Shown here piece by piece: positions 28,237-40,980 of a DNA stretch of 64,000 nt (positions within the stretch are counted from its first letter, which is position 1; every line of letters starts with the position of its first letter). The DNA is from Lichenostomus cassidix (lineage: Eukaryota > Chordata > Aves > Passeriformes > Meliphagidae). The position numbers and the translations under genes are program-made. Below the pieces are notes generated by a model. The model ran no database searches. It was given only the letters and a program-made list of their open reading frames with translations, and was not told the origin of the DNA. The stretch spans positions 11,003,122 to 11,067,121 of the forward strand of contig CM039180.1 of assembly GCA_008360975.2 (NCBI GenBank), given 5' to 3'.

Positions 28237-29538
28237 TGCTACTGCTGTGTGAAAAAATAAGTGAGATATGTTGAGTTTCTGTTTCTTCTTTTGATAATTT
28301 TAATCTGATGAGTGGTTATTCAAATGTATGGAATTCTAAATTATAAAAATAAGTAATTTGATTTAGGAGGCTTTTCCCCATTTTTCGCAAGTGGTCAAGA
28401 CTGCTTTGCATTTAATCAGCTTTTGAAAGAAAATGAGAACTTTGTAGAGAAAAGACCAAATGTGACATAAAGGTGCCACATGTCAAGTGGATAATTTAGA
28501 TCTTCTTCACTCTTCTGTCAAAAGCTGAAGAGGTATTTTAACTTTTTTTGATCACTGACATTCAGTGGGTGGTTAATGAAAACAATTCCTGAAAAGTTAT
28601 CCACAGGAATATGATCAGATTTGGGTAAACCAAAACTGAGTTACTGTATTTAAGGACTTCTGATTTCTTCAGAGAGAAAACTTCCTTTTTTTAACATGCA
28701 AGAAAACTGAAACTTTTCATTAAGGCTTGGAGGTCCCAAAAGGATCAAGTAGTTAATTATTTAGTACGAGTCAGGTTATTTCATTAGTATGAAAGGGCTT
28801 GTGACTCACAGTGCACTTGGGGAAGCAAAGTATGCAGGAAAGACAAGCAAAGCTCTGCTTGTGTTGTGCAGAGGTGTGCAGTATTTGAAATGTGCTGTAA
28901 GACTGAACTTGCAAGGTCCTCAGAGAAGATGCCAGTGGAGAAGGGGTACAAGACACAGCCTTTTATTCTGGAGCCTTATTTTGTAGGAGTTAAAGCAGTA
29001 TGAAAGGCTAAGACTAATGAGGTAATTAAGTGATTTTTTTTAATGGCCTCCTTCACTTGAAAGGAGACTAAGGTTGTTATGCTGAGCTGTTCTTTAGAGA
29101 GACAAGGGATCTGCCTCAAGCTGAGGTGACAGTAGGCAAGGTTACAGAAGAATATTGAAAGAATAAGATACAAGAGAACATGCTTGCACTGGCTAAAAAC
29201 GTTCAGGAAACAGGACAGGAATATGATTTTCATATCAGAGGTATTCAGCGGTAGAGTTTCAAAAAAAATTGTGGGTTTTTACCTGGTCATGAATCATCTG
29301 GAAAATTACAGTAAAACTTGCTGATTATAGTAAGTTATTCTGTATAGCAAAGACAAATACCACCTTGAAAAGCTGCACTGAATAATTGAGAAATGCAATG
29401 GCAGAGGACAGGATGTTCACTATTGAAAACAAAAAATGATGGAAATGAGAGAGAAACATTTCCTACTTTTGGCTCAGCAGTGAGCACTGGGATAGCACCA
29501 TTCTGGTTTCTATGCCTATAAAACATACGGGTTGCTTT

Positions 29539-29540
<2 letters not shown>

Positions 29541-29568
<28 letters not shown>
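29541..29568. repeat. T28 homopolymer
   Basis: About 28 consecutive T bases, the longest mononucleotide run in the window. Read on the - strand it would be a long poly(A), but the sequence it would terminate (to the right of the run on the + strand) shows no gene or LINE that I recognise. Its exact length may be affected by sequencing error. Confidence 0.9.
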
Positions 29569-29571
<3 letters not shown>

Positions 29572-30193
29572 CTTTTTGATAATTTGAAGGCTGAAGTTTC
29601 CAGCTGGTGGTTTTCCCTAAACATAGTTTTAGTGTGAGCACAGTATGTGCATTTCTTTCACTGATTTTGCAAAGGTACATTATTAGTGGTACAAAATAGC
29701 CATAATTTGCTCTTGGGTTCTAGAACTACACAAAAAGATGAATGGGGCATATATCTACTGTATAGACAGCTTTCCTTTTGTTGCTTTGGGCAATCACATA
29801 GTTAAGCGATAATGTTCCTGGAGATTGAGTCCATGGAGCAATAAATGGCTTTTATAGTTTATTAAATGCTGAAGTGCAGCTGGAGCTACAAAAGCCATCT
29901 CAAGCAGTAAGCATGTTATTACCATTATAGAAAGATAAAAGGAGAACATCATGGGAATAGGAATTTTTAAAATTTTGAGGCAGGGGGAAGAAGAGAAAGG
30001 ATAATATTTTCATTAAAGTATTTGTGGGGTAGATATGAACCAATGCTGCCTCTAACCTTTGCAATTTCAAATAAATCCAGGTCCATAATATGTAACTGAA
30101 CACTGTTAACATTATCTCTAAAACTTTGAAGCAGCGGAGTGACAAAAGTTAAATTTGAGCTGGATTGGATCTGAACTGGGCTGCTTTTTTCTC

Positions 30194-30211
30194 AAAAAAA
30201 AAAAAAAAAAA
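30194..30211. repeat. A18 homopolymer
   Basis: Eighteen consecutive A bases preceded by CTTTTTTCTC. No retrocopy body was recognised upstream, so it is listed only as a mononucleotide repeat. Confidence 0.9.
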
Positions 30212-31970
30212 GCACTGAGAAGGAAGAGCAGTGGGTTTTGCATTAAGTGTAGTTTTGCACAGTTTTCCCTAAATCAGTGCTGGTTCCAAATTATGGTGGG
30301 CTTGGAAACTACTCTGTTAATTTTTCTTTATAATCTGAGGCCTCCTAAGGCATGTCTCTACCCCTGGCAAATATCTCTTATTATTACAGAAGGTTTGGAA
30401 AGGAAGGAACTCTGGAAACAATAGGACTAAGTTCTTTCTGACTCTTTTCTCTAGTTAAACAGGCAAAAGTCCTGCAGCAGCTGAATATATCCATTCCTGG
30501 TTCAAACCCACAGCAGAAGTGAGGTTGCAGCTCCTCTTCTCAGGGCATGGGTACCAAACTTGATCAGGCAAGGACTGAAGAGAACAGAGGCTTCTTGTGT
30601 GGTGCTATAACCAGGAACCTGGTGACCAAGTGGTCACTCAGGAAAAGATCTTGATGGATTATGCCAAAAATTTAATGCCACTAAGCAGTTGTGCTAAGTC
30701 TCTGAACTGATTAGTATTCTCACCCTTTCTGAACCAGTGAAAGATATAAGAAGAGCTTTATGATATAAATCAATCCATAATTGTGTTGAAAATTATCAAA
30801 AATGTGAAATAAATCTTCCCCAGTATTAACCTGAAAATCGTAGCTTTACTTTTGAACCAGCTCTTCAGGATTGGGGAAGCAAATACATTAGCATCTAAGT
30901 GCATGAACTCAGTGGTGACACTTTCTCTGTCTCAGTCCATCTCAGTCATTCACATTATTTTATCCAGAAAAGCAATTGGGTTTACACTGGAGTGCTAGGA
31001 GTTTAAAACTGTAGCCATGGACTGCTGGCACCTGGAAGACTGGTTTTGTGTCACATTTAGCCAACCATGTTGTGAGCTCAGATCTTGGAGTCAAACCTCC
31101 AGCAACTGTCCAGTGTATGTGTCCCTGAATTTAAGACCTAAATATGAGCCAAAAAACAAACAGTGGGCTGAGCAGAGCTGCTGCTTCATGGCATCCGCAT
31201 TGCCTGAGATGCTTGATAATCTCAGGACAACTGAGGCTCTTCTATGTTAGATTAACAGATGTGGCTCCTTTCCACATATTTTAAGATTCATGAAAAATGA
31301 TTCAGTAATGAGGGCCCAATCTGTTCCCATAAAGTCAACAAAACTTTTGTCAGTGATTTATATGGAAGCAGACCTGAGTCCAATACAAAAGCATCCTGTC
31401 ACTAGAAAAGCAAACTGAAAAACCTCAGTTGAACCAGGCGTACTTTGGGTATTGTATTGTTTACATCAGGTTGTCTACAAACAAGTGTTTCTAGTCTGTA
31501 CCATAGTTTTAGCTTTAACTCTCCATTGAGCTTGAAATATATTTATTATAAATAACATTGGAAAGCAGTTACTTTCACTAGATCTTGTATATAGATCTCA
31601 AATGCATTATGTGACAATTCCTGGCAGCTGTCTTTCCGTAATGTGATCCTGATGAACAAAATCTCCCAGGGGCTGAATGCCAACCTTTATTCTGAATTAC
31701 AGTTGTTGCATGTCTCTTTTTGCAGCCATTTATCTAAATCTTTGCCCTGTTACTTTAAGGAATTTTTGGAGTCTTCGGGGGAAAGCAGTCTTTATACCAC
31801 ATTATTCTTTTTATATAAAAACTAATATACGTTACCTTATTTTGCCTTTGCTAAAGGCACAAGAGAAAAAACATACCTGCGCTTTTGTCATGTAAGTGTA
31901 TTCTTCTGGCCAGCCCTTGAATAGATTGCAGTTCTTGACTGAAAACTTTAACTTCATTGGGTAATTACAG

Positions 31971-32310
31971 CATCATATATTCACCCAGGTGGGAAAGGTC
32001 TCAAGAGTCCATGTGCTCAAAGCAGAAGGAATGCTGAATTCAGAGCAGGTTGCTGGAGGCTTTGTCCAAATGGGTCTTGGAAACTCCAAGAAAGGGAACC
32101 TGCAGCCTCTGGGAATCCTGTTCCAGTGCTTAATTATCCCCACAGTGGTTTTATTTTTTTCTTATATCCAGTGGGATCCCTCTGTTTTCAGTCATGCCCA
32201 TCACCTCTCTTTCTTCTGAACTTCAGTAGGGAGCTCTGTTCTTGGTCACCCTTTTGATTTTTTGGCAGGGTGAGGTAGCTATCCCTGAAGCCTTCTCTTC
32301 TCTGGACTTA
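31971..32310 (-). mobile_element. old CR1 LINE 3' region, about 340 bp
   Basis: The + strand follows the reverse complement of an older CR1 3' end block by block: CATCATATATTCACCCAGGT, TGTGCTCAAAGCAGAAGG, GCAGGTTGCTGGAGGC, TTTGTCCAAATGGGTCTTGG, CTGTTCCAGTGCTTAA, TTTTTTTCTTATATCCAGTG, then the CCTGAAGCCTTCTCTTCTCT block. Divergence is high with small gaps. It has the same general type as the copy at 18875 but in the opposite orientation. The 77-codon frame read on the + strand here is antisense to the element and not a gene. Confidence 0.8.
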
Positions 32311-34599
32311 AAAAAAAAGGTTCCTCAGACCATGCTTATGGAATTATGGATGTTCTGTTATACCTACAGTGTCTTTAGCTGCAAAGCACATAATTAATTG
32401 CATATTCTGCTGTGTTTTTCCTGAGGTCAGATAATTTTTAGCATAATTCATTACAAATTTGAATGTCTTTTCTAAGCGATAACTAAGCAAATGGCTTATA
32501 GCTATTAAAGATTAGTCATAGACAATCTCTGGCTGAAATTATTTGAACCCATAATTGCATCTTCAGTCAGTAGAGTCCATTATGATTGTGTGTTTATTTC
32601 AAAAAATTCAGATGCATACCTTCATACTTCATGTGCTTTAATCCTTAAAACATCAACTGCCTAAGGAAGTGTCAGGTTCCTTCAGGCTGCTTTCAAATAG
32701 ACATATTAATGCAGGGTGCAAACAAACACATCCTTTATGGAGCAGGACAAGGGTTGAACATCTGCCTGCTGACACACACACCAGGGATCTTTTTTTGTGC
32801 CAGTCCTGTGGTCATCTTCAGAGGCAGCAGATCTACTGACTCCGTGCAAAGGTAGCCCACACAAGCCTTCCTGCTTTTATTATGTCATAATTACCTGCTC
32901 TATCCAAATGAGGCACAAAAGATCTTTCATTACTAAATTAGTAACAGAAATCTTAAGTGAAAGCCATGAAAATTTTAGTGTTCAAATAAACTGAGTGTGT
33001 ATCATGTCAGTGCTTCAACGTGACAGCTCAGAGATTTCTCTATGAGGTGTCGGGAGCTGTTGGAACAGTCAAGTTCATGCTATGAGACCCTTGTTGGAGA
33101 CTAAATTATATCCCTTTTTCTCAGTTGCAAGTATGTGGATGGACAGTCATAGCTGGTATATGACTTTGGTAGCTGTCCACGAAATTTTCACGTTCAGTTA
33201 AAGGGAGTGTAAACACAGCTGTTTACTTGTTTTCTACTCTTGCGACTGTAATTGAAGCAATGTAATGTTTACACTTTTCAGCAAGTGACATAGGCATTTA
33301 TTGCTGACATTTCAGCAAATGACATTAAATGCTCCTATTGTAACCCCTGTTCCACTGGAGTTGTTGTGGTTTGCAGAATTTCAAAAACACAAAATTACAG
33401 TTTGTACATTTTTTTCCCTCCAGTAGCTAAGTTTAAAATAAAAATGGACAAAAACTGCCCCCAAACAAATCTAATGATCATGCTTATTTTCCTCAAAGGC
33501 CGACATCTGACTCCTAGCAAAATTTAAAAGACTTTATATTTTGTTTTGTGTTTCACCCATGGAGCAACTATTAGGTAACTGAGGCTGCTGTTGATAAAAG
33601 TGAAGGGTAAATGAGATTTCATAAGCCACTGCATTTGAAGGCATAGGATCATTTGGGCTCCTGATTCATGGGAACTGTAGGGAATCAACAGGCATATGAA
33701 CAAGATTTTCCTAGTTGCGTGAAATATTTATAGACACCCTACTGTATCTGGAATATTTAAATGATTTAAGTGATACAGGCCCTGTACAGTTCAAACATGA
33801 AGGTTATATGTTTCTGGTAAATTATATAATTTACATTTCCTTAAGGAATTGTGAAGCGTAGATTTATAGCATTTGATGACCTTTGGCAATGCAGTATATA
33901 TACAGCAAATAATTCTCTCACTTGAGGCATGCATGAATCTTTTTTCTCCTTTATTTTATCCAGTGGTTACACAGTAGGTCATTCTGTCATTAGATGGCAT
34001 AGTTCTGTCTGGTAAACACAGATATGTTTAGCAGGGAGGTTACTGACAGTGAGAAATGAGAAGTATTTCACCTGCTCTTGACATTATTATTAATTATTTT
34101 TATGGCCCACAAAAGTATGCCAAGCACTTGAAGGAATCATTTAAGCAAGTTAATGCATTTTGTAGTGCTCCAATAACCAGCGATTTTTTAACACATGTAT
34201 TTCTCTTTATGTAGATAATTTTACAAGATGTGCTGCAAGCAGTCACCTACCAGCTCCTTGTGTCACCAGCCTGTGTGATGTGTAGGGCTCTGCTGATTTT
34301 TCCTGCTGTCTTGGTCCTTCCATTTCGCAAGGGATTCTGGGTTACATTGTCACAGTGCTTTACATCTTAGTGTGATAGTTGATTTGCATTAATTACAATA
34401 TGAATTTGCATTCTGCCCATCCTTAGTCATGCCTGCATGTATCAAAACTCTGGATGTACCCAGAGAGAGAAGCTGAGGCCAGCAGGTGTTTTTATGAGCT
34501 CACATTTGCTTGAGCTGTACCCTGAGGGAGAGTTTGTTTCGAAGGAGAATGAAGGAGCCTGGTTCTTTTTGCTCCAAGTTAGGTCTAGTTTTCTTACAG
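32311..34599. other. unique AT-rich non-coding DNA
   Basis: No gene or transposon was recognised. Bases about 33180-33350 contain a pair of 15-bp near-identical motifs (33277-33291 and 33311-33325, one mismatch) and an inverted repeat TGCTGA-4 nt-TCAGCA at 33302-33317. The surroundings are AT-rich but include isolated CpGs, so this could be a regulatory or conserved non-coding block. That is only inferred. Confidence 0.45.
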
Positions 34600-35456
34600 C
34601 TGGTGAGAGTGTGTGAGAGAAACAGCTCTGCAGACCCCCAGGTCAGTGCAGAAGGAGGGGCAGGAGCTGCTCCAGGTGCCAGAACAGATTCCTGTGCAGC
34701 CCATGGTGAGGCAGCTGTGCCCCTGCAGCCCAGGGAGGTCCATGGTGGAGCAGAGATCCACCTGCAACCCATGGAGGACCTCACACTGGAGCAGGTGAAT
34801 TTCCACAGGAAGCTGTGACCACATAGAAAGCCTGTCCTGGAGCAGGCTCCTGGCAGGACCTCTGGTCCCATGGAGAGAAGTGCCCCTGCTGGGGCAGCTT
34901 TTCTAACAGGATCTATGATCCCTGTGTCCCATGGAAGAAACCCAAGCTGGACCAGTTCATGATGAGCAGCCTGTGGGAAGAAATCACCTGGGACAACAAG
35001 TTCATGGAGAATTGTCTCCTGTGGGAGGGACCCCACACTGGAGCAGGGGAAGAGTGAGAGGAGTTCTCCCCTTGGGAAAGAAATTGTGGCAGAGACAATG
35101 TGGGAGGAACTCACCAAAATTCCCATTCGCCATCCTCCTGTGCTGCTTAGGGGAGGAGGCAGAGAATTCAGGGTGAGGTTTAGCCCACGAAGAATGGAGG
35201 AGTAGAGGGAAGGTGTTTTTAAGGTTGGGTTTTATTTCTCATTACCCTACTCAGATTTGATTGGTAACAAATTAAACTAATTTCCCTGAGTCAGATTTGT
35301 TTTGCTCAGGACAGTAACTGGTGACTGATCTCTCTCTCTCCTTATCTCAACCCGTGAGCCTCTCATTATATTTTCTCTCCCATGTGCATCTGGGGAGGAG
35401 AAGGATAGAACAGCTTTAGTGGACACCTGGCATCCACGCAGGGTTAAACCACCACC
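34600..35456 (+). mobile_element. solo LTR of a songbird endogenous retrovirus, 5'-incomplete
   Basis: The stretch resembles a roughly 1-kb LTR that is very common in songbird genomes, probably an ERVL-like family; I cannot fix the Repbase name. Visible landmarks in order are GTGTGAGAGAAACAGC, repeated degenerate blocks of the type CCATGG-AGGACC-CACTGGAGCAGG through 34660-35050, GGTTTTATTTCTCATTACCC near 35225, AACAAATTAAACTAATTTCC near 35266, ATTATATTTTCTCTCCC near 35365, and an end like GGCATCC-GCAGGGTTAAACCACC. The expected first few hundred bases of the LTR are not recognisable to the left of 34600, so the 5' part is deleted or too decayed. No gag, pol or env internal region adjoins it. 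The 208-codon frame on the - strand (34500-35126) is antisense to the LTR and not credible as a gene. Confidence 0.8.
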
Positions 35457-38400
35457 TCTTTGTACAGTTTTATGTTTGGACCAATCTCATTAACATGTTT
35501 TCTACATAATTTGTGACCAGGTTTCATCATTATGTTGTTAAATCAAATCAGGCTGCTTTTACATATGATATTGAATCTTGCATGTTTAAGTAGCCATCCA
35601 GAATGTAAAAACCAGATGGACTGTCAGCATCTCTTGTCATTCCTAAGCAAACCTAAATCACATCTTCTTAATTAAAATCTAACTTTTTCTTTCATTTGCA
35701 TTGACTTTGAATGAACTGGAGTGAAGAGCAAATGCTACTCGATTTAATAAGAATGAAAGTTTTATTGAGCATCCAAGTGGAGTGCTGGAAGCACACCTTG
35801 TTAATCAGATTGGGAATATTATATTTGACATTGTAAAGGGATGCAGTAGCAAAAGACCATTAACTTTAAGTGCTACTTGGAATAGAAGTGCACCATTTCT
35901 ATTTGTATATGAGTTTTAGGAAGTACAGGTATACTAGATACAAACAAATTTAAACTGCAAAGAATATCCTTCTGTGTTTAAAAGGTAGTCAAAATTCATA
36001 AGATATTGAAGCCAACCTATTAATTTGAGACAGTTCCATTATATAAAAAAAAAAGAAGAGGGATAAAAAAGGGCTCAGTGAAGCATAACTGATTGCATTT
36101 ATGTGCTGAAATAAAATCATGGTGATAGAGATTTGCTCAAACAGCAGCTCAGGGCAGATTGGAAGTTGTTCTAGAAACAAGTTATGTGTTTTTCTAGTGC
36201 AGGTTTTTAATCGTAGAGGTGATATATTATTAATATTTTTCTCTTCAGTTAGAGAAAGACAGTGGGTGTTTATGAGTGCATGCATCCTCTTGGCATTTAA
36301 CAGCATTTCCCTGGAGGGGGAATTACAGCAGTTTGTTAAAAAGATCTGGCATACAGAGACAATATTTTGTGAATATCCCAAGAGTAGAGTTGGAGTGTAT
36401 TTTTATAATAATAAAGGTATCTTGTAGTGCACTTCATCACAACACATCCCAGAGAGCTCTGCAAGGCTGTGAAACTCAGATCTGCCTACCTGGAGGTATT
36501 TATTGCAGCCACTTGCCAACCTGCAGGTGAAATAGAAAATGCTTATTAGTGCTTTGCAGCAGCAAATGCCTGCATCAGACAGGAACAGGGATATTTCTTC
36601 TAAGATTATCTGCCTAAGATTTGCTTCATTATTACTTTAATGTCAAAGTTCTCCTTGATGTCTATCTGACTTGTGTAAAAATGTTAGGGGGTTGTTTTGA
36701 TACCTAAATGTTCCTCATGGTGTCACCTGCTCTTCCATCTCCCTGCTGATGGGTGGTTCTGTTTGGGCCACCTGCACACACACCCTAGTGCTTTCAGAGC
36801 TCCCAGCAGTGCAGGCTCCTTCTTCTGAGCTTGGTTCAAGAGTGGGGTGCTTGGAATTAGAAAATGAGCCAGACAGCACTGAATTAATGTAGTAAATTAA
36901 GAAACTTATTCTGCCACTAGTTAATTAATTGATTTGTCTGTAAAAATCTTGCTGTGGAAATGGGGAGAGCTTTGGCCCCAGTGTAAGGGAGCTGTGTAAA
37001 AGTGGTGAATCCCCATGGGCTGTTGGGCCTGGTGCTGTGGTGACCCAGCTCAGTGCTGAGCCCCATGCCAGTGGCACAAGCATCACCATTGCCTTCAGAG
37101 CTGGGCAGGGTAGTGTTTCCCATAATTAATAATGGCTGCAGCAAGGTTCTTCTGCCTTTGGAGGGCAAAGACCTTTCCATGGTAAAGCATTATTAGCCCT
37201 CAAATGCCTTTTTTTTTTTTTCTATTTTGCTTCTGTCAGAAATAGACAAAAACCCCTGTTGAAATCCATTAAATTAAAGCCTTGTATTTAAAAGGTCTTG
37301 AGATTAATTTCATTACTGAAGCTTACAGAATATCATTATTCAGCATTTTTTGTGCCCTATTGAAATTGCTGGGGCTTAGGAGTTGTTTACACTTTCAAGT
37401 GTAACGATTGCTCAGAGGGATTTGACGCTTCAGAAATAAATTTCTACATATTTATTGTTATAAAGATAATCTTCCAAACATGAATTGATGCTGCTCTGAC
37501 TTTCTGAGTTTAGCACTTCTACTGTAGAAAACGTTCCCAATCAACAAAGAGGAAGCTGCTGATTGATAAGATTTGCTCCCTGAAAGCCTGAAGGACAGAG
37601 ATGGTGTGATGTGACTATAAGCACTCAAACATTCACAGAGAGTTAAAAAAGTGCATGGATAGTTGGTGGCTAGGAAATGCTTCTGAGCATTTAACAGAAT
37701 GGTTTTTAATTGTAAAACTATGCCTGACGTCTTTCTCACTAAACCAGTTTCTGTGTACCTTTAGTAGGTAATGGTTGTAATGCCTTAACTGAGACATTCT
37801 TATATTTGGTCAAGTTTGCATAATGAAATCTAAAAAAAATAATAAAAAAAAAGATTGCTTAATAGAGGAAGAAATTTTTAGTATGAATCTACAACTCCAC
37901 TTTCTTATGATCTCTTTTGCCCCTGCTCCCTTGGAGATTATCTGTAAATAGGAATGAAACAAAAGGTTGAAAATAAGATAATACCTTCTTATAAAAATAT
38001 TCCTGCTTTCCCGTTGTTCCAGTCTCCAGGAGAGCAGATTGGTTTAGGCAGCTGTTACATGTAATATATATTTTATATTTTTTCTTAAACAACAATGACA
38101 ATAAAGAGTTAAGGAATTATGAATTTTAGATATTGTGAGTGCTGAACAAACAAATTCAGAGATTGAATACAAGTCAAAAATGTCTGCAAGATGAATTACT
38201 AAAGGAACAGAATCAAGATGCCTGGGTCAAGATGGATAATTTATTTCATCTTAACTTTCCTAGACCTGAAGCATGGGGCTTATGAAGATAGAGGTAGACA
38301 TAATGGGTATGTTCGGAGGAAGATTTGGGAGAAAGTGGATCAAACCATTAAGTAGCACACTTAAAAAAAAAAAAGCAGACTTGTTTTACAAACTTTTTTT

Positions 38401-40798
38401 CAGTTTAAGTGGAAAAATATAGCAGCATTAGACTAGGCTAAAACCCCTTGATGTTTTTTATTGGATGAATACATTATCTTTGAATGAGAAAATCGATGCA
38501 TTGTTGATGTGCTAGGCAAAGATTTGTGCTCATCAAGATTGTTCCTGATGGATTAATTTTCAGGATACAGGTGCCATTGTTTGGAATAGTATGTGACATA
38601 TTTTTGTGGTGCTTTTGAATTACTGAAATCACTGCCTTAGGAAACAGAAGAAAACCCAACATATTTCCTCTGAATACAAATGTATAACAAGTTCCTTCCC
38701 TTTTTAGGAGCTAACTTTGCCTTCCATTACAGGCTTTTTCTATGGGTATGCTGAATTCAACCACATGTCACGTAACAGTCACATTTGTTACACGTGTGAC
38801 AAAACTAAAGCTATATTAAAAATGGAATTATTTTGGTTTTTCATGAATACACAATCTAAGTACTTTCAAATACAACATAAATGTATTTCAGACCTGTAAT
38901 TGCATTATTGTCTAGTCAGTATCTCTGTTAATCCTAAAAAGATCTATTTCTGTTCTGTTAAGGGTATTATCCACTGCTACTGAGGTGAAAATTGAGAATT
39001 CATTAGATTTTATTGGTTTTCAGTACCATTAGCAGTGAGAAAGAATACTCTAGAATTTATACCCTTCTTGCTTCTTGGTCATTTCAATTTAAACTTCAGA
39101 ATCAGAAAAGACGAACCACAAAAAACCAATTCATGATCAGTGTGTATTTCACTGTAGTTATTCAGCACAACAGAAGCACACACCACAATTTCACCTCTCT
39201 TGTTATGATTTAGAAGCTGTTCCAGTGCTGAATAACTTCTAGAAGTGAATAAACCACCATCTTTTCTTTTGTGAGTTCTGTAATCCACTCCAACCCGTTT
39301 TAAATGTGGAAGTGATACTGCTGATATGTAAGTTCCACAGAGATCTTGGGATCAGTTGTCTTTCATGTTTCTAGAAGGTACCTCATTATCTAATAAAATC
39401 AGAAATGTTACATTAGCTGTTCATATTTTTTGTCAGCTCAGATAGTGTCACTGGGTCTAAATGACGTGTTTTGATGTTTCTTTACCATGTTTTTGCATTT
39501 GCTGTGTATATATTTTGTACTGTGCAAAATCTAGATGGCAAATTAACTCAGCTTACTGCCAACTTGAGACTGAAGTAAAAGAATTAGAAACATCAGGTGA
39601 TCTGGTTGCCCTGAGATAACATCCTTTAAATATTTGTACAGCTTTATAAAAAATTATCTGTTACCAAGCTGCGAGGCTCAAAGAAGGAAAATGCTAGTAT
39701 TAGATATATTACATGTGACATCTACATACTCCCTAAATCGAGAATAAATTTTTGTGTTTGTGGGGCATATCTGGAATGTATTCACTATACTAAGGGATAA
39801 ATCTGTAGAAATCTTCTCTACTGTTAATCGAGTTCTTTAGCCACCTTCCTACTTGGACCATTGGATTCTTCTCAGTAGAGCAGAAATAATTCCAACTGAT
39901 CAACTGATTACAAACTGAAGGAATCCTACATGCTGTTCAGAGAGTGAAGTTCAAAGACTACTTCTAGATTATAGTCTGTTCTCTGGCCCCTGGAGCAGTT
40001 GGCATAGTCTGGTTCACATCCCTACTGCTGTTTTATTTTCCAGTCCATTGCTACAGTGGCAGTAGCAATGCAGGAAACTTCATTATGTTATCCCTTACAC
40101 TTTTTCCACTGGAAAATTTCTTCACTTCAGATATGTTTTTCATAAATTTAATCTTTATTTTGGGGCTTGAGAAGGTTTTCAAGTTGGTAATCTACACCTT
40201 CTTAATTTTGTTTGCAGGCAGCTTTAGGAGTAGTTTTTACAATTCCCTGTGAGAATTTTCAGTTATATTTTCATTCTGGTTTCTCTTGTAATCTACTTTG
40301 TGCCCAAGATGGTAACCTGCTATTTAAAGATGAGAGCCTTGCATATTTTTCTAAATGTCAACAGGACCTGCATCTAATACTTTCTTGATAAATATCTTGG
40401 TCATCTCTGAGTGCTTTCTACTATATGAAGGTTCCAAATAGTCAAACCAAGTAAACTTGGTGCAGGGACACCCTGTTGTTGGGCGTGCTCTGGTTTTTTG
40501 CTTAGAAATAAATGGCATTAGAAGGCAACATTGGGGACAAATAAATGAGGAGCTGCAGTGCTCAGTGAGGTCTTCAAGGTGAGAGCAACAACCTGGAATT
40601 TCATATTGTGCTAAAGAAAGTGATGGGATTTATGATTTTGGCTCCATTCCATCAAAGTACTTAAAGCCAAAGCATAGTTCCATTAGATAAATCTCTTTAT
40701 GGAGGAAGAGGTATTCCCTCTTTAATAAATGCAAGCAACTCATTAGCATAATAGAATAGCATTAATAGAATTTGTGAGTAAAAGGTAACCATTAGTTT

Positions 40799-40854
40799 GA
40801 GCAACAATTCTTTTGGGTGGGTTTTTTGAGCAACAATTCTTTTGGGTGGGTTTT
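40799..40854. repeat. 29-bp tandem duplication
   Basis: The unit beginning GAGCAACAATTCTTTTGGGT occurs at 40799-40827 and again at 40828-40854. The copies are identical over at least 23 bases and differ only where each runs into its T-rich tail. The near-perfect identity suggests a recent local duplication. Confidence 0.9.
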
Positions 40855-40857
40855 AGG

Positions 40858-40980
40858 TTTTTTTTTTTTTGGTAATAACATCTAACCTTTGTCAAAAAAC
40901 AAACAATCAACAACAAAAAAAAACCCAACCCCCCCTGAAAAAAAAACAAACCCAAAAAAACAAACAAAAAAACCTACACA
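40858..40980. repeat. T13 run and A/C-rich low-complexity tract
   Basis: A run of 13 T is followed after about 25 bases by roughly 85 bases that are almost all A and C (A runs broken by CCC and CAAAC blocks). The T/G-rich left side and A/C-rich right side are loosely complementary, so single strands could fold back. The arms are low complexity rather than a defined inverted repeat. Confidence 0.75.

Larger units (their letters stand above)
19033..31970. other. unique AT-rich non-coding DNA with low-complexity tracts
   Basis: About 13 kb with no supported gene and no recognised transposon. It holds several low-complexity tracts listed separately: T runs at 22579 and 29541, an A run at 30194, an A/C-rich tract at 28179 and a pyrimidine-rich tract at 26490. 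Bases about 23386-23411 contain a 12-bp near-perfect duplication (ATTTCACCTCTT). All open frames are 118 codons or shorter and none shows a domain I recognise. Confidence 0.55.

Noticed and set aside
29541..29568. Poly(A) tail of a retrocopied gene on the - strand
   Set aside because: No gene-like or LINE-like body adjoins the T run in the required direction.
34500..35126. 208-codon open frame on the - strand, the longest in the window
   Set aside because: It lies antisense within a recognised LTR whose internal degenerate repeats are stop-poor. It has no known domain, and competing frames are open on the other strand.
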